64,000 nucleotides of DNA from Chloroflexota bacterium (GTDB lineage Bacteria > Chloroflexota > Chloroflexia > Chloroflexales > Roseiflexaceae): assembly GCA_018969485.1 (NCBI GenBank), contig JAGWYG010000005.1, positions 1 through 64,000 of the forward strand, in the 5' to 3' direction. A program made the position numbers and the translations under genes. This document shows, one piece after another, positions 18,013-25,739 of the stretch (within the stretch, counting starts at the first letter, position 1; the number at the start of each line of letters is the position of its first letter). The notes beneath the pieces are model-generated. The model searched no databases and was not told the DNA's origin. It saw only the letters and a list, made by a program, of their open reading frames with translations.

Positions 18013-19359
18013 TCAGGTGGTCGTGCCGAACTGGATGGCGTACAGGTCGGCGTCGTGCAGGCGCACCTGCATGCGGATGGGCTGGCCGGCCAGGGCCGCG
18101 ATGTCGGCACTGCCGTGCCACGTCACGACGCGATCGATCTGGTCGCCGTAGATCTCGTCGCAGTCGTCGAAGCTGTGCCCGGCGATGGGCTGGCCATCGA
18201 GCCCACACAGCGCGACCCGCGCGGCACCGCCGGCCGAGGTGGCCAGGTTGAGCCGCAGCCGGTCGCCGGCGAAGCGCAACGGCCGGGTGTGCAGCACGCC
18301 GCCGTCGTAGTCGCCCGCGACGGAGACGAAGCCGTCGGTGCGCAGTGTGGCGCGTCGTACGTGTGCGGTCGGATGCCGGTAGTGTTCGACGACGAACATC
18401 GACAGTTCGGCGGGGCCGGTGGCGACGATGCCCGGCCCGACGTACATGTTGCGCTCGGTCCAGTTGTCGGGATCGGGCCCCGGGCGCAGGAACGCTTCGC
18501 GGTGCCGCCGCTCCCAGTGCTGGCCGTCGCGGCTGGTCATGAAGACGGCGTCGGATAGCCCAGTATACCACGTTGGATCGAGCTGACGCGCCGGGAAGAA
18601 GCGTTTGGGGAACATCAGCCGAATGTGCGGCGCACGCGGGTAGGGCGTCGCCGAGTTCTCGTAGAGATGTTCGCGCGGGGCGTCGCCCAGGTCGATGAAC
18701 CGCAGCGCCGACCAGTTCGCGAAATCGCGCGAGGTGCTGCGGCGGATGGCGCGCACGCCGTCGATCCAGCCGCGACAGTACAGTTCGTATTCGCCCGTCA
18801 GCCCATTCCAGAATACGAGGTTCTGCGAGTCGAACCACGGGCGTTCGCCGGGTGGTGCGACGAGCAGCGGATCGGCGACCAGGCGGAAGTGGATGCCGTC
18901 GGGCGAGGCGAAGCCGCGCAGGGTGTCGCGGCCATCGACTTTGGCGCCGATGCCGATGGCCTTGTAGCGGGCATCGGCGGCGGCGGCGGGGTTGCCATCG
19001 ATGAACACGCTGATGCTGTGGGCGGCACTGCCGTCGATCAGGATGTTGTTGTCGCGTGATCCGCCGTGCTCGACGAGGCCGAGCGTCGGGCGCTGCCAGG
19101 TGATCGCATCGGCGCTCTCGGCATATGCCAGACGCTGGTCGCCATCGCCACCGGCGCGATACCACATGCGGAAGCGCCCGCCATCGTGGCGCACGTTCGG
19201 CACCCAGCTGATCGGCCCTTCCCACGGCCGGTCGAAGCGCAGCACCGTCTCGCGCAGCACCGGAGCATGCAGGCGCTGGCGCAGGCCGGCGAGGCGTTCG
19301 ATCAGCCAGCCGTCCCACAGCGGCTCGAGGCGCGTGCCGATCTCGCACAGCTCAGACAT
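18013..19359 (-). CDS. Cytoplasmic beta-propeller glycosidase-like protein with C-terminal beta-sandwich
   Basis: 448 residues with no signal peptide. The N-terminal two thirds repeat GH43/GH32/GH130-like blade motifs (RFRMWYRAGG, LAYAESADAITWQRP, GFASPDGIHF, YELYCRG), consistent with a five-bladed propeller. The last 110 residues (RLRLNLATSA to LYAIQFGTTT) form a beta-sandwich that recurs in the protein at 24045-25571. The start at 19359 overlaps the preceding gene's stop by 8 nt and has GGAGGT. Probably a glycoside hydrolase or phosphorylase-like enzyme on an imported oligosaccharide; catalytic carboxylates were not assigned. Confidence 0.72.
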   Translation of the reverse strand: MSELCEIGTRLEPLWDGWLIERLAGLRQRLHAPVLRETVLRFDRPWEGPISWVPNVRHDGGRFRMWYRAGGDGDQRLAYAESADAITWQRPTLGLVEHGGSRDNNILIDGSAAHSISVFIDGNPAAAADARYKAIGIGAKVDGRDTLRGFASPDGIHFRLVADPLLVAPPGERPWFDSQNLVFWNGLTGEYELYCRGWIDGVRAIRRSTSRDFANWSALRFIDLGDAPREHLYENSATPYPRAPHIRLMFPKRFFPARQLDPTWYTGLSDAVFMTSRDGQHWERRHREAFLRPGPDPDNWTERNMYVGPGIVATGPAELSMFVVEHYRHPTAHVRRATLRTDGFVSVAGDYDGGVLHTRPLRFAGDRLRLNLATSAGGAARVALCGLDGQPIAGHSFDDCDEIYGDQIDRVVTWHGSADIAALAGQPIRMQVRLHDADLYAIQFGTTT

Positions 19360-20392
19360 TGCCGACCTCCACCGTCGTACCATGTGCGGCCGCATGGTGG
19401 GCCGCCTCGATCACCCGCAGGGTCGTGATTGCGTCCTCGATGCGATAGCCGCTGGTGCCGACGCCGCGGATGGCACCACAGAAGCGGCGCATCAGCGCCA
19501 GGCCCTCGGCGCCATAGCCCGGCACCCGCGCCAGCGGCATCGCGAAGCTGCGCTGTGGCGCGGTCGCCCACGACGGATGCGCACTCTTGATCACCAGGGT
19601 CTCCTGATCGACGTCCCAGCGGATCCAGCCATCGGCGCCGCGCAGGCCGATGAACAGCTCGCTGTCGCCGGTGGTGAGGTAGCCGGTGTGCAGCGATCCG
19701 ACCATGCCGTTGTCGAAGCGCAGCGCCACGGCCGCCATATCCTCGACATCAATCGCATGCCCGCCGACGTTCGCCTCGATCGCCGCGACCCGCGTGATCT
19801 CGGCGCCGCTGAGCGCGCGCATCAGGTCGATCCAGTGGCAACCGAGCCAGTTGAGGATGCCGCCGCCCGACAGGGCGCGCTGGAACGGCCAGTTGCCCGG
19901 CCCGCGCCGCGCCACGCTCGAGGTGACGAAGCGCACTTCGATCGAATAGAGCCGACCGAGCAGGCCGGCGTCCAGCGTCTCGCGGATGAGCTGGCTGGCG
20001 GGATGAAAGCGCCATGAATAGCCGGTAGAGAAGTGCAGCCGGTGCTGTTCGATCGCGGCTGCCACCGGCAGCAGCTGGTCGGCGAACGCGGCGCATGGTT
20101 TCTCGAGCCACAGGTGTACGCCGGCACGCACGGCCGGCAGCGCCAGCTCGGGCATCTGGGCCACGATCCCCGAGACCAGCACGGCGTCGGGGCGCGTGTG
20201 CTCGACGAGCTCGGCGACGCTTGCGGCGAACGGCAGGGCGCGATGCGCCTCGCTGAGGCGCGCCTGCGCCGTCGCCGGGTCCGGATCATAGAAGCCGACC
20301 AGCTCGGCATCGTCGATCAGCCCGAGGGTCTCGCGGTACATCGAGGCGTGGATGGCGGTGACGCCCACCTGGGCGAAGCGCAAGCGGCTCAT
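19352..20392 (-). CDS. Gfo/Idh/MocA family oxidoreductase (3 of 4)
   Basis: 346 residues. Starts with the Rossmann strand LRFAQVGVTAIHASMY, in which the usual second and third glycines are replaced (GVTAIH in place of GxGxxG), then WLEKPCAAF (EKP) near residue 95 and a C-terminal domain with GGGILNWLGCHWIDLMRAL. Start at 20392 has GGGAGG upstream. The degenerate glycine motif is shared by some sugar-dehydrogenase-like members that still bind NAD, so activity is plausible but unproven. Confidence 0.88.
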   Translation of the reverse strand: MSRLRFAQVGVTAIHASMYRETLGLIDDAELVGFYDPDPATAQARLSEAHRALPFAASVAELVEHTRPDAVLVSGIVAQMPELALPAVRAGVHLWLEKPCAAFADQLLPVAAAIEQHRLHFSTGYSWRFHPASQLIRETLDAGLLGRLYSIEVRFVTSSVARRGPGNWPFQRALSGGGILNWLGCHWIDLMRALSGAEITRVAAIEANVGGHAIDVEDMAAVALRFDNGMVGSLHTGYLTTGDSELFIGLRGADGWIRWDVDQETLVIKSAHPSWATAPQRSFAMPLARVPGYGAEGLALMRRFCGAIRGVGTSGYRIEDAITTLRVIEAAHHAAAHGTTVEVGNV

Positions 20393-20417
20393 CGTGTCCT
20401 CCCCGCGCGGCGGCGCA

Positions 20418-21470
20418 TCAGTGGATCACCAGCGCCTGGCCGGCGGCATCGGCGGGCAGCGGCAGCGCCACCGGCTGCATGCCGGCGGCCGACGAACGAT
20501 GGAATGCGACGATGGTCTCCAGCGCCACCCGGCCATCCTCGCCCGATGATCGCGGCTGCGTGCCGGCGGCGATGCACGCCATCAGTTCGCGGTAGGCATC
20601 CTGCTCGGCCAGCCCGACCGGCCCGTGCGGCAGGCTGAATGGCGTGCGCCGCGGCGCGATCCAACTCTGCGTCAGGCTGCGCGTGTCAGCATCGCGCACG
20701 CGCAGATCGACCTCCCAGTCGATCTCGCAGACGGTGAGCCAGCCGCGGGTGCCGCAGAATGTGTAGGTGTACGGCAGCAGCACGTCGCTCATGAAGTCGA
20801 ATGCCATGCGTACCCCGCTGGCATAGGTGATGAACCCGATGCCGCCAGGATCGTTGGCCAGGCGCGCGGCGAATCCCGGATGCTCGTCGACGCGCGTGGT
20901 ATCGAGGCCGTGCACCAGCCGGCCGACGACCTCGACAGGCTGACTGTCGAGGATGAAGTTGAGCGCGTCGAAGAAGTGTGTGCCATTCGAGCCGACGCGC
21001 CCGGTGGCCCAGAACATCGAACCATGGGTGACGCGGCCGATGATGCCGCTGCGGAGCGCGTCGCGCAGGCCGCAGATCTCGGGCATCCAGCGGCGTTGGT
21101 GCCCCATCATGAAGATGGTGCCGCTGGCGGCGCAGTCGGCGATGATCTGCTCGGCATCGGCCAGCGAGCACGCCATCGGCTTCTCGCAGTAGATCCCGCC
21201 GATGCCCATGGCGCACAGGTCGCGCGTGATGGCGGCATGCAATGGCCCGGTGGTGCCGAGCAGCGCGATGTCGAGCCGCGCCTCGCGCATCATGGCGATA
21301 TGGTCAGGGTAGACCGCGATCTCGCCCAGTTCGGCGCGCGCGAGCTCGCGCCGCTCGACGGTCAGATCTGCCGCGGCGACCAGCTGCATGCCGTCGACGC
21401 CGGCGATGTAGCGCGCCAGCTGGCGCCCGCGCCCGCCGCAGCCGACGAGCCCCACACGATACGGTGTCAT
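20418..21470 (-). CDS. Gfo/Idh/MocA family oxidoreductase (4 of 4)
   Basis: 350 residues. GLVGCGGRGRQLARY Rossmann motif at the N-terminus, YCEKPMACS near residue 97, and a C-terminal substrate domain with GSNGTHFFDALNF. ATG at 21470 overlaps the amidohydrolase stop as ATGA, so it is translationally coupled to it; the far longer frame (to 22841) is antisense and frame coincidence. It likely acts on the same substrate series as the amidohydrolase. Confidence 0.9.
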   Translation of the reverse strand: MTPYRVGLVGCGGRGRQLARYIAGVDGMQLVAAADLTVERRELARAELGEIAVYPDHIAMMREARLDIALLGTTGPLHAAITRDLCAMGIGGIYCEKPMACSLADAEQIIADCAASGTIFMMGHQRRWMPEICGLRDALRSGIIGRVTHGSMFWATGRVGSNGTHFFDALNFILDSQPVEVVGRLVHGLDTTRVDEHPGFAARLANDPGGIGFITYASGVRMAFDFMSDVLLPYTYTFCGTRGWLTVCEIDWEVDLRVRDADTRSLTQSWIAPRRTPFSLPHGPVGLAEQDAYRELMACIAAGTQPRSSGEDGRVALETIVAFHRSSAAGMQPVALPLPADAAGQALVIH

Positions 21471-23017
21471 GATACCCCCGCTGTCGTGCCGGCGCTGCCG
21501 CTGATCCCGCCACCGGGCGTCAGTGCGAACAGCGTCCTGGCGGTGTGATACATCACCTGCGCCTCCTGCGCCGCCGTGAAGCCGGCGTCGTGGTACGTCC
21601 CGAGGACGAAACCGGGGTGCAGCAGGTCTTGATCCGAGCCGTACATCAGCCGCTCTGGCCCGACTGCCGCGAGCGCATCGGGGATGATGCCGCGCGTCGC
21701 ACGACTGCTGCAGAACTCGAGGTAGATATTCGGGCAGTCGGCGACGATCGCGCCGGTACCGCGCGGGCCGCCGTGGGCCACGATGATCGGCAGCTGCGGA
21801 TGCGCCCGCGCCAGATCGCGAATGGCATAGACCCAGCCCGGGCCATCGTTGTGGATCTTCACCGGCCGGCCACGGCGCGCGATCTCGGCGAACAGGGCGC
21901 GCATCGCGTCGCCCCCGGTGTGCTGCTGCGAGTACTCGCAGTGAATCTTCGCGCCGACAAATTTGGGGTTCTGGTAATACCGGTCCATCTCGGCGATCGA
22001 GCCGGCCAGGTCGTTGGCGTTGACGACGACGTAGCCGAGGAAGCCGGGCACCGGATCGATCAGCGCCTGCATCTCGCGATTGCCAGCGACCATGTCGTAG
22101 AAGATGCCTACCGACGACGAGCCGATCATGTACTCGATGCCGTAGTGGCGGCAGTCGTCGAGCGCGACTGCGACGCCGCGGGCATCGATGGGGAAGCGGT
22201 ACGCATCGGCGTGCAGGTGCGAGTGGCAATCGATGATCGGCCCGGCGGCGAAACGCTCGCCAGCCGGCCGAACCGGTGCGGGCGGCGCGGCGATGCGCAG
22301 CAGCCGCTCGGCGTTGCCGTGCAGGATGGCGGCGCGCTCGGCGTCGTTCAGCTCGGCGCGGAACACGACGTTCATGCTGGCCTGCGGCGCGTACTCCGGG
22401 GCGCCGCTGCCGTACAGGATGCGCGTCACGTCGCCCAGTTCGCGGCGGATGGTCTCGATGATGCCCGGCATCGCCAGACGGCTGGTGTCGAGCGCGAGGC
22501 GCGGATAGTCGCGCGCTGCCGCCAGCACCTGGCCCAGCACATCGTACGAGGCGCCGAGCAGCACTAGCGGCAGCCCGACGTCGGCGACGCTGCGTACCAG
22601 CGCCTCGATCTGGCTGATGCTGCCGGCGGGCGCGAGCACCGGCAGGCCCAGCGGGGCGACGGCACGCAGCACCCGGCGCACCATGGCGCTGTCGGCGGGC
22701 CAGAGCTGGCCCCACGAGCCGCAGTCGAGGCGCAGCGCGCGGAAGCCTCCGGCGGCGATCTGCGCGACGTCGGCGTCGAGCCCGATGCCGCGCAGCGGAT
22801 TGATCGTCGCCGCGGCGAGCAGGCGCGGATCGGCGGCACACTGGGCTGCGGTCTCGCGGTTGCCCGCCACGTGATCGTCGCGCGTGCCGCGCAGCGATAG
22901 CGTCAGCGCCGCCGCGATGCCACCGGCATCCATCAGGTGCCGGAGCGTCGCCAGCGAATGATCGTCGCTGTCGCCGGGCAGCACGCCGAAGCTGGTGTTG
23001 ATGTCGATCGCGTACAT
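21467..23017 (-). CDS. Tandem amidohydrolase-2 fusion, N-terminal half metal-site degenerate
   Basis: 516 residues forming two amidohydrolase-2 TIM barrels in one chain. The C-terminal half (about 258-516) has the metal motif HSH in IIDCHSHLH (265-267), VAHGG (His after strand 6) and MYGSDQDLLHP (Asp after strand 8), as in active members. The N-terminal half (1-245) starts IDINTSFG where HxH should be, has LYGSGAPEY instead of GSD, and ends with the family tail ILHGNAERLL, so it keeps the fold but lacks metal ligands. Start at 23017 has GGAG. Likely a hydrolase or decarboxylase of a cyclic or carboxylated intermediate. Confidence 0.85.
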   Translation of the reverse strand: MYAIDINTSFGVLPGDSDDHSLATLRHLMDAGGIAAALTLSLRGTRDDHVAGNRETAAQCAADPRLLAAATINPLRGIGLDADVAQIAAGGFRALRLDCGSWGQLWPADSAMVRRVLRAVAPLGLPVLAPAGSISQIEALVRSVADVGLPLVLLGASYDVLGQVLAAARDYPRLALDTSRLAMPGIIETIRRELGDVTRILYGSGAPEYAPQASMNVVFRAELNDAERAAILHGNAERLLRIAAPPAPVRPAGERFAAGPIIDCHSHLHADAYRFPIDARGVAVALDDCRHYGIEYMIGSSSVGIFYDMVAGNREMQALIDPVPGFLGYVVVNANDLAGSIAEMDRYYQNPKFVGAKIHCEYSQQHTGGDAMRALFAEIARRGRPVKIHNDGPGWVYAIRDLARAHPQLPIIVAHGGPRGTGAIVADCPNIYLEFCSSRATRGIIPDALAAVGPERLMYGSDQDLLHPGFVLGTYHDAGFTAAQEAQVMYHTARTLFALTPGGGISGSAGTTAGVS

Positions 23018-23026
23018 GCCGTCTCC

Positions 23027-24037
23027 TCAGCGCAGGTCGCTGGCGCCGATGACATTCAGCAGCGCATCACCGCGCAGCCAGGCGGCCAGATTGTGGGCGA
23101 ACAGCTCCCACAGCCGCGGCAGGAACATCCGGCTGCCGGTCGAGCCGGAGATGTGCGGCGTCAGCACGGCGTTGGGCATGTCCCACAGCGGGTGCCCGGG
23201 CGGCAGCGGATAGGCGAAATGGGTGTCGAGGGCGGCGCCGCCGATCCAGCCTTCGGTCAGCGCCCGCAGCAGCGCGGCCTCATCGATCAGGTGGCCGCGG
23301 CTCGGGTTGAGGACGACGGCGTGCGCCGGCAGGGCGCGCAGCTCGCGCTCGCCGATCAGGCTGCGCGTGCCCGGCGCGATCGGGATCGTCAGCGCCAGGT
23401 AGTCGAGCTGACCAAGGAACTCCTCGCGCTCGTCGAAGGTGTAGCGCCGCTGTGGCAATGCCCCCGCGATGTCGCTGCTGCCCGGCACGGCGTAGTGCCC
23501 GGCGCGCGGCCCGATCGGCGCACGCGTCATCACGCTGATCGTGAGGCCGAACGCTGACGCGAGCTGTGCGACCGTGCGCCCGATGCTGCCGTAGCCGATG
23601 ATGCCCAGGTGCCGCCCACGCAGCTCGGACTGGAAGCGCGGCAGGCGCTCCCAGGCGTGGCGCCGCTGCATGTCGAACAGGCCGCGGACGTCGCGCTCGA
23701 AGACGAGCATCATCGCGAGGCACCACTCGGCGATCGGCACGTCGTTCACGCCGCTGGCATTGGTGACGATGACGCGCTCGCCGAGCCCCTGGCCGGCGAC
23801 GTGCTCGTATCCCGCCGAACTCAGCTGTAGCCAGCGCAGGTCGGTCAGGTCGGCCAGATTGGCCGGGACGCCGTCGGCGAACAGGATGCGGCAGCGCGCG
23901 GCGAGTCCGGCATCGAGCCGGCTCGCGGCGTCGAACATTGGCACGACGGTCACGGCCGCGGGGCCGGCCAGGCGCCGGACTGCTGCCAGTCCGGCGTCGT
24001 CGATCCGCTGTGCGATGACGATCTGGTCAGGATTCAC
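23027..24037 (-). CDS. D-2-hydroxyacid dehydrogenase family protein lacking the catalytic Glu
   Basis: About 336 residues. Rossmann motif GYGSIG is present, and the catalytic Arg (NPSRGHLID) and His (LTPHISGS) are intact. The family's EP motif is replaced: LDTHFAYPLPPG stands where LDVFxxEPLP is expected, so the general-base Glu is missing. GTG at 24037 is chosen for its GAGG spacing; a GTG at 24052 overlapping the upstream stop is the alternative. It belongs to the GhrA/hydroxypyruvate-reductase-like branch. Glu loss occurs in some members and usually lowers rather than abolishes activity. Confidence 0.86.
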   Translation of the reverse strand: MNPDQIVIAQRIDDAGLAAVRRLAGPAAVTVVPMFDAASRLDAGLAARCRILFADGVPANLADLTDLRWLQLSSAGYEHVAGQGLGERVIVTNASGVNDVPIAEWCLAMMLVFERDVRGLFDMQRRHAWERLPRFQSELRGRHLGIIGYGSIGRTVAQLASAFGLTISVMTRAPIGPRAGHYAVPGSSDIAGALPQRRYTFDEREEFLGQLDYLALTIPIAPGTRSLIGERELRALPAHAVVLNPSRGHLIDEAALLRALTEGWIGGAALDTHFAYPLPPGHPLWDMPNAVLTPHISGSTGSRMFLPRLWELFAHNLAAWLRGDALLNVIGASDLR

Positions 24038-24044
24038 GCCAGCC

Positions 24045-25571
24045 TCACTCACTGACGAGCTCGACCGCGTACAGTCGCGGTTCGTTGTGGGCCTGGCGCC
24101 GCATGCTGATGCGCAGCCGTACGGTCTGGCCCGCGAGCGCCGCCAGCGGGGCTGCCGGCCAGTGGACCGGGCAGTCGAGGCCGGCGGGGATGGCGAGGTG
24201 GCCGGAAGCGGCGCCGCTGTATGCAGCGAGCAGGTGGAAGCGCGCGTCGGCGACGGCGATGCGGCAATCGGCACCGCCATCGATGTTCAGCAGCAGGCGC
24301 GCGGCCGGCGGCACGACGAATGGTGCGGTCCAGACGACCCCCTCGTCAGGATCGTAGGTGGTCGCCGGGTCGTACTGGTTGCTGCCGTGCTGCCGGATCA
24401 ACGCCTCGGGATCCGGGTTGAGCGCCAGGTAGCCCCAGCGATCGCGCGGCAGCGTGGCCAGCGCGACATCGCCGTAGTAGGCCTCGCCGTATGGCGCGTT
24501 GCGCCAGCGGTCGAAGTAGATGCGTGTCTCGTCGCCGACGTTCAGGATGCCGTTGCCCTGCGCCAGGATCGTCGGGTACTGCGTACCGTTCCACGCGGGT
24601 GCCGGCGCGTCATCGGCCGCGATGAAGACGTGCCCCTTGGCTGGCTCGCGAAACTGCAGCCCGTCGTTGCTGACGACGAGCGACAGGTCACAGGTGATCT
24701 GGTGAAAGTCGGGATGGTTGTGCCAGCGACCGAAGAGCCCGACACACACTGAGCCGAAACTGGCGGCGCCGATGCCGATGTGTACCTGATCGTATGGCTT
24801 GCGCAGGCCGCGGTCGGCGTGATCGGCCGGCTCGGGCAGCGTGAACGACTCGACGGTCTCCTCGATCCAGTGATCGAAATCGCTCGAGACCCAGGCGTAC
24901 GCCTGGCGCCCCATCAGCCCGCCACCTTCGCTGCGGCGCCAGGGCGAGATCGTCTGGGCGTTGACGATGTACAGGCCGTCGTGGTGATAGAACGAGGCCT
25001 GCTCGAGGAACTCGCGGATGACCAGTTCGCGCCCCGGCGTCCAGTGCAGCCCGTCGGCGCTGGTGGCGGTGCGCATCGACCAGTACGGCCCGGTGTGCGG
25101 GTTGTAGACCAGTTTGTATCGCCGCGTCGGGTCGGGATCGTCGTCGTCGCGGATGAGCGTGACCCCTTCGATGCGCGTTTCGGGCAGCGCGATGGCGTTG
25201 TTGGCCCGGCTGCCACGAAACTCGATCTGGTTGAGAATCGGCCGCTGCCAGGTCAGGCCGTCGTCGCTCTCGGCATAGGCGATCGGCCCCTGGGTCAGGG
25301 TGCCGGGAGCGTCGCCGAGCGCGACCGGGTAGTACCACATGCGGAACCGGCCACCTTCCTGTAACACGGTGCCGTAAAAATGCGCCGCGATCTGGTCGGG
25401 CGCCAGCGGGTCGTCGCGCCGCGGCGCCAGCACTGGCTCGGCACGGATCGCCGGCCGGCTGATGCAGAGGTGCAGATTCCGCCGCAATGGTAACGCGTGA
25501 TCGTCGATGGCGAGCCACAGCGTACGCCGGACCGGCGCCCGTGGCGTCGCGTGCTGGTCGTTGTGTGTCAT
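24045..25571 (-). CDS. Cytoplasmic beta-propeller glycosidase-like protein, paralogue of 18013-19359
   Basis: 508 residues, no signal peptide. Blade motifs RFRMWYYPVALG, IAYAESDDGLTWQRP, RTATSADGLHW and LSLVVSNDGLQF parallel those of the protein at 18013-19359, and the C-terminal 110 residues form the same beta-sandwich (ARLLLNIDGG to RLYAVELVSE). Its start (25571, AGGAGA upstream) makes it the first gene of the minus-strand block after the divergent promoter region. Presumably acts early on the imported glycan or glycoside. The frame extends far upstream (to 27047) but only antisense to the aminotransferase. Confidence 0.75.
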   Translation of the reverse strand: MTHNDQHATPRAPVRRTLWLAIDDHALPLRRNLHLCISRPAIRAEPVLAPRRDDPLAPDQIAAHFYGTVLQEGGRFRMWYYPVALGDAPGTLTQGPIAYAESDDGLTWQRPILNQIEFRGSRANNAIALPETRIEGVTLIRDDDDPDPTRRYKLVYNPHTGPYWSMRTATSADGLHWTPGRELVIREFLEQASFYHHDGLYIVNAQTISPWRRSEGGGLMGRQAYAWVSSDFDHWIEETVESFTLPEPADHADRGLRKPYDQVHIGIGAASFGSVCVGLFGRWHNHPDFHQITCDLSLVVSNDGLQFREPAKGHVFIAADDAPAPAWNGTQYPTILAQGNGILNVGDETRIYFDRWRNAPYGEAYYGDVALATLPRDRWGYLALNPDPEALIRQHGSNQYDPATTYDPDEGVVWTAPFVVPPAARLLLNIDGGADCRIAVADARFHLLAAYSGAASGHLAIPAGLDCPVHWPAAPLAALAGQTVRLRISMRRQAHNEPRLYAVELVSE

Positions 25572-25608
25572 GATGTCTCCTGCGCCACGACGGTGTGGCT
25601 GCCGTCCC

Positions 25609-25629
25609 GTCGGGAGCGTCGCTCCCGAC
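25609..25629. promoter_or_regulatory. 21-bp palindrome, candidate operator
   Basis: Two perfect 10-bp arms (25609-25618 and 25620-25629) flank a single central T, placed 3 bp before the -35 box of the plus-strand promoter and 38 bp before the start of the minus-strand block. Such a symmetric element in a divergent promoter is what a dimeric repressor or activator would bind; no regulator gene is in the window. Confidence 0.5.
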
Positions 25630-25632
25630 TCG

Positions 25633-25661
25633 TTGACCGACCATCCTGCATGGAGTATAAT
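25633..25661 (+). promoter_or_regulatory. Sigma70-type promoter for the aminotransferase gene
   Basis: -35 TTGACC (25633-25638), 17-bp spacer and perfect -10 TATAAT (25656-25661). Predicted transcription start near 25668, giving a leader of about 70 nt before the ATG at 25740. Confidence 0.7.
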
Positions 25662-25739
25662 GCTGGTCTGACCACCCGACCGTCCCATAGTAGCGAAGAA
25701 GTGCAGCGTTGTCAAGTTGCACGGCTGGAGGGGGAACCG

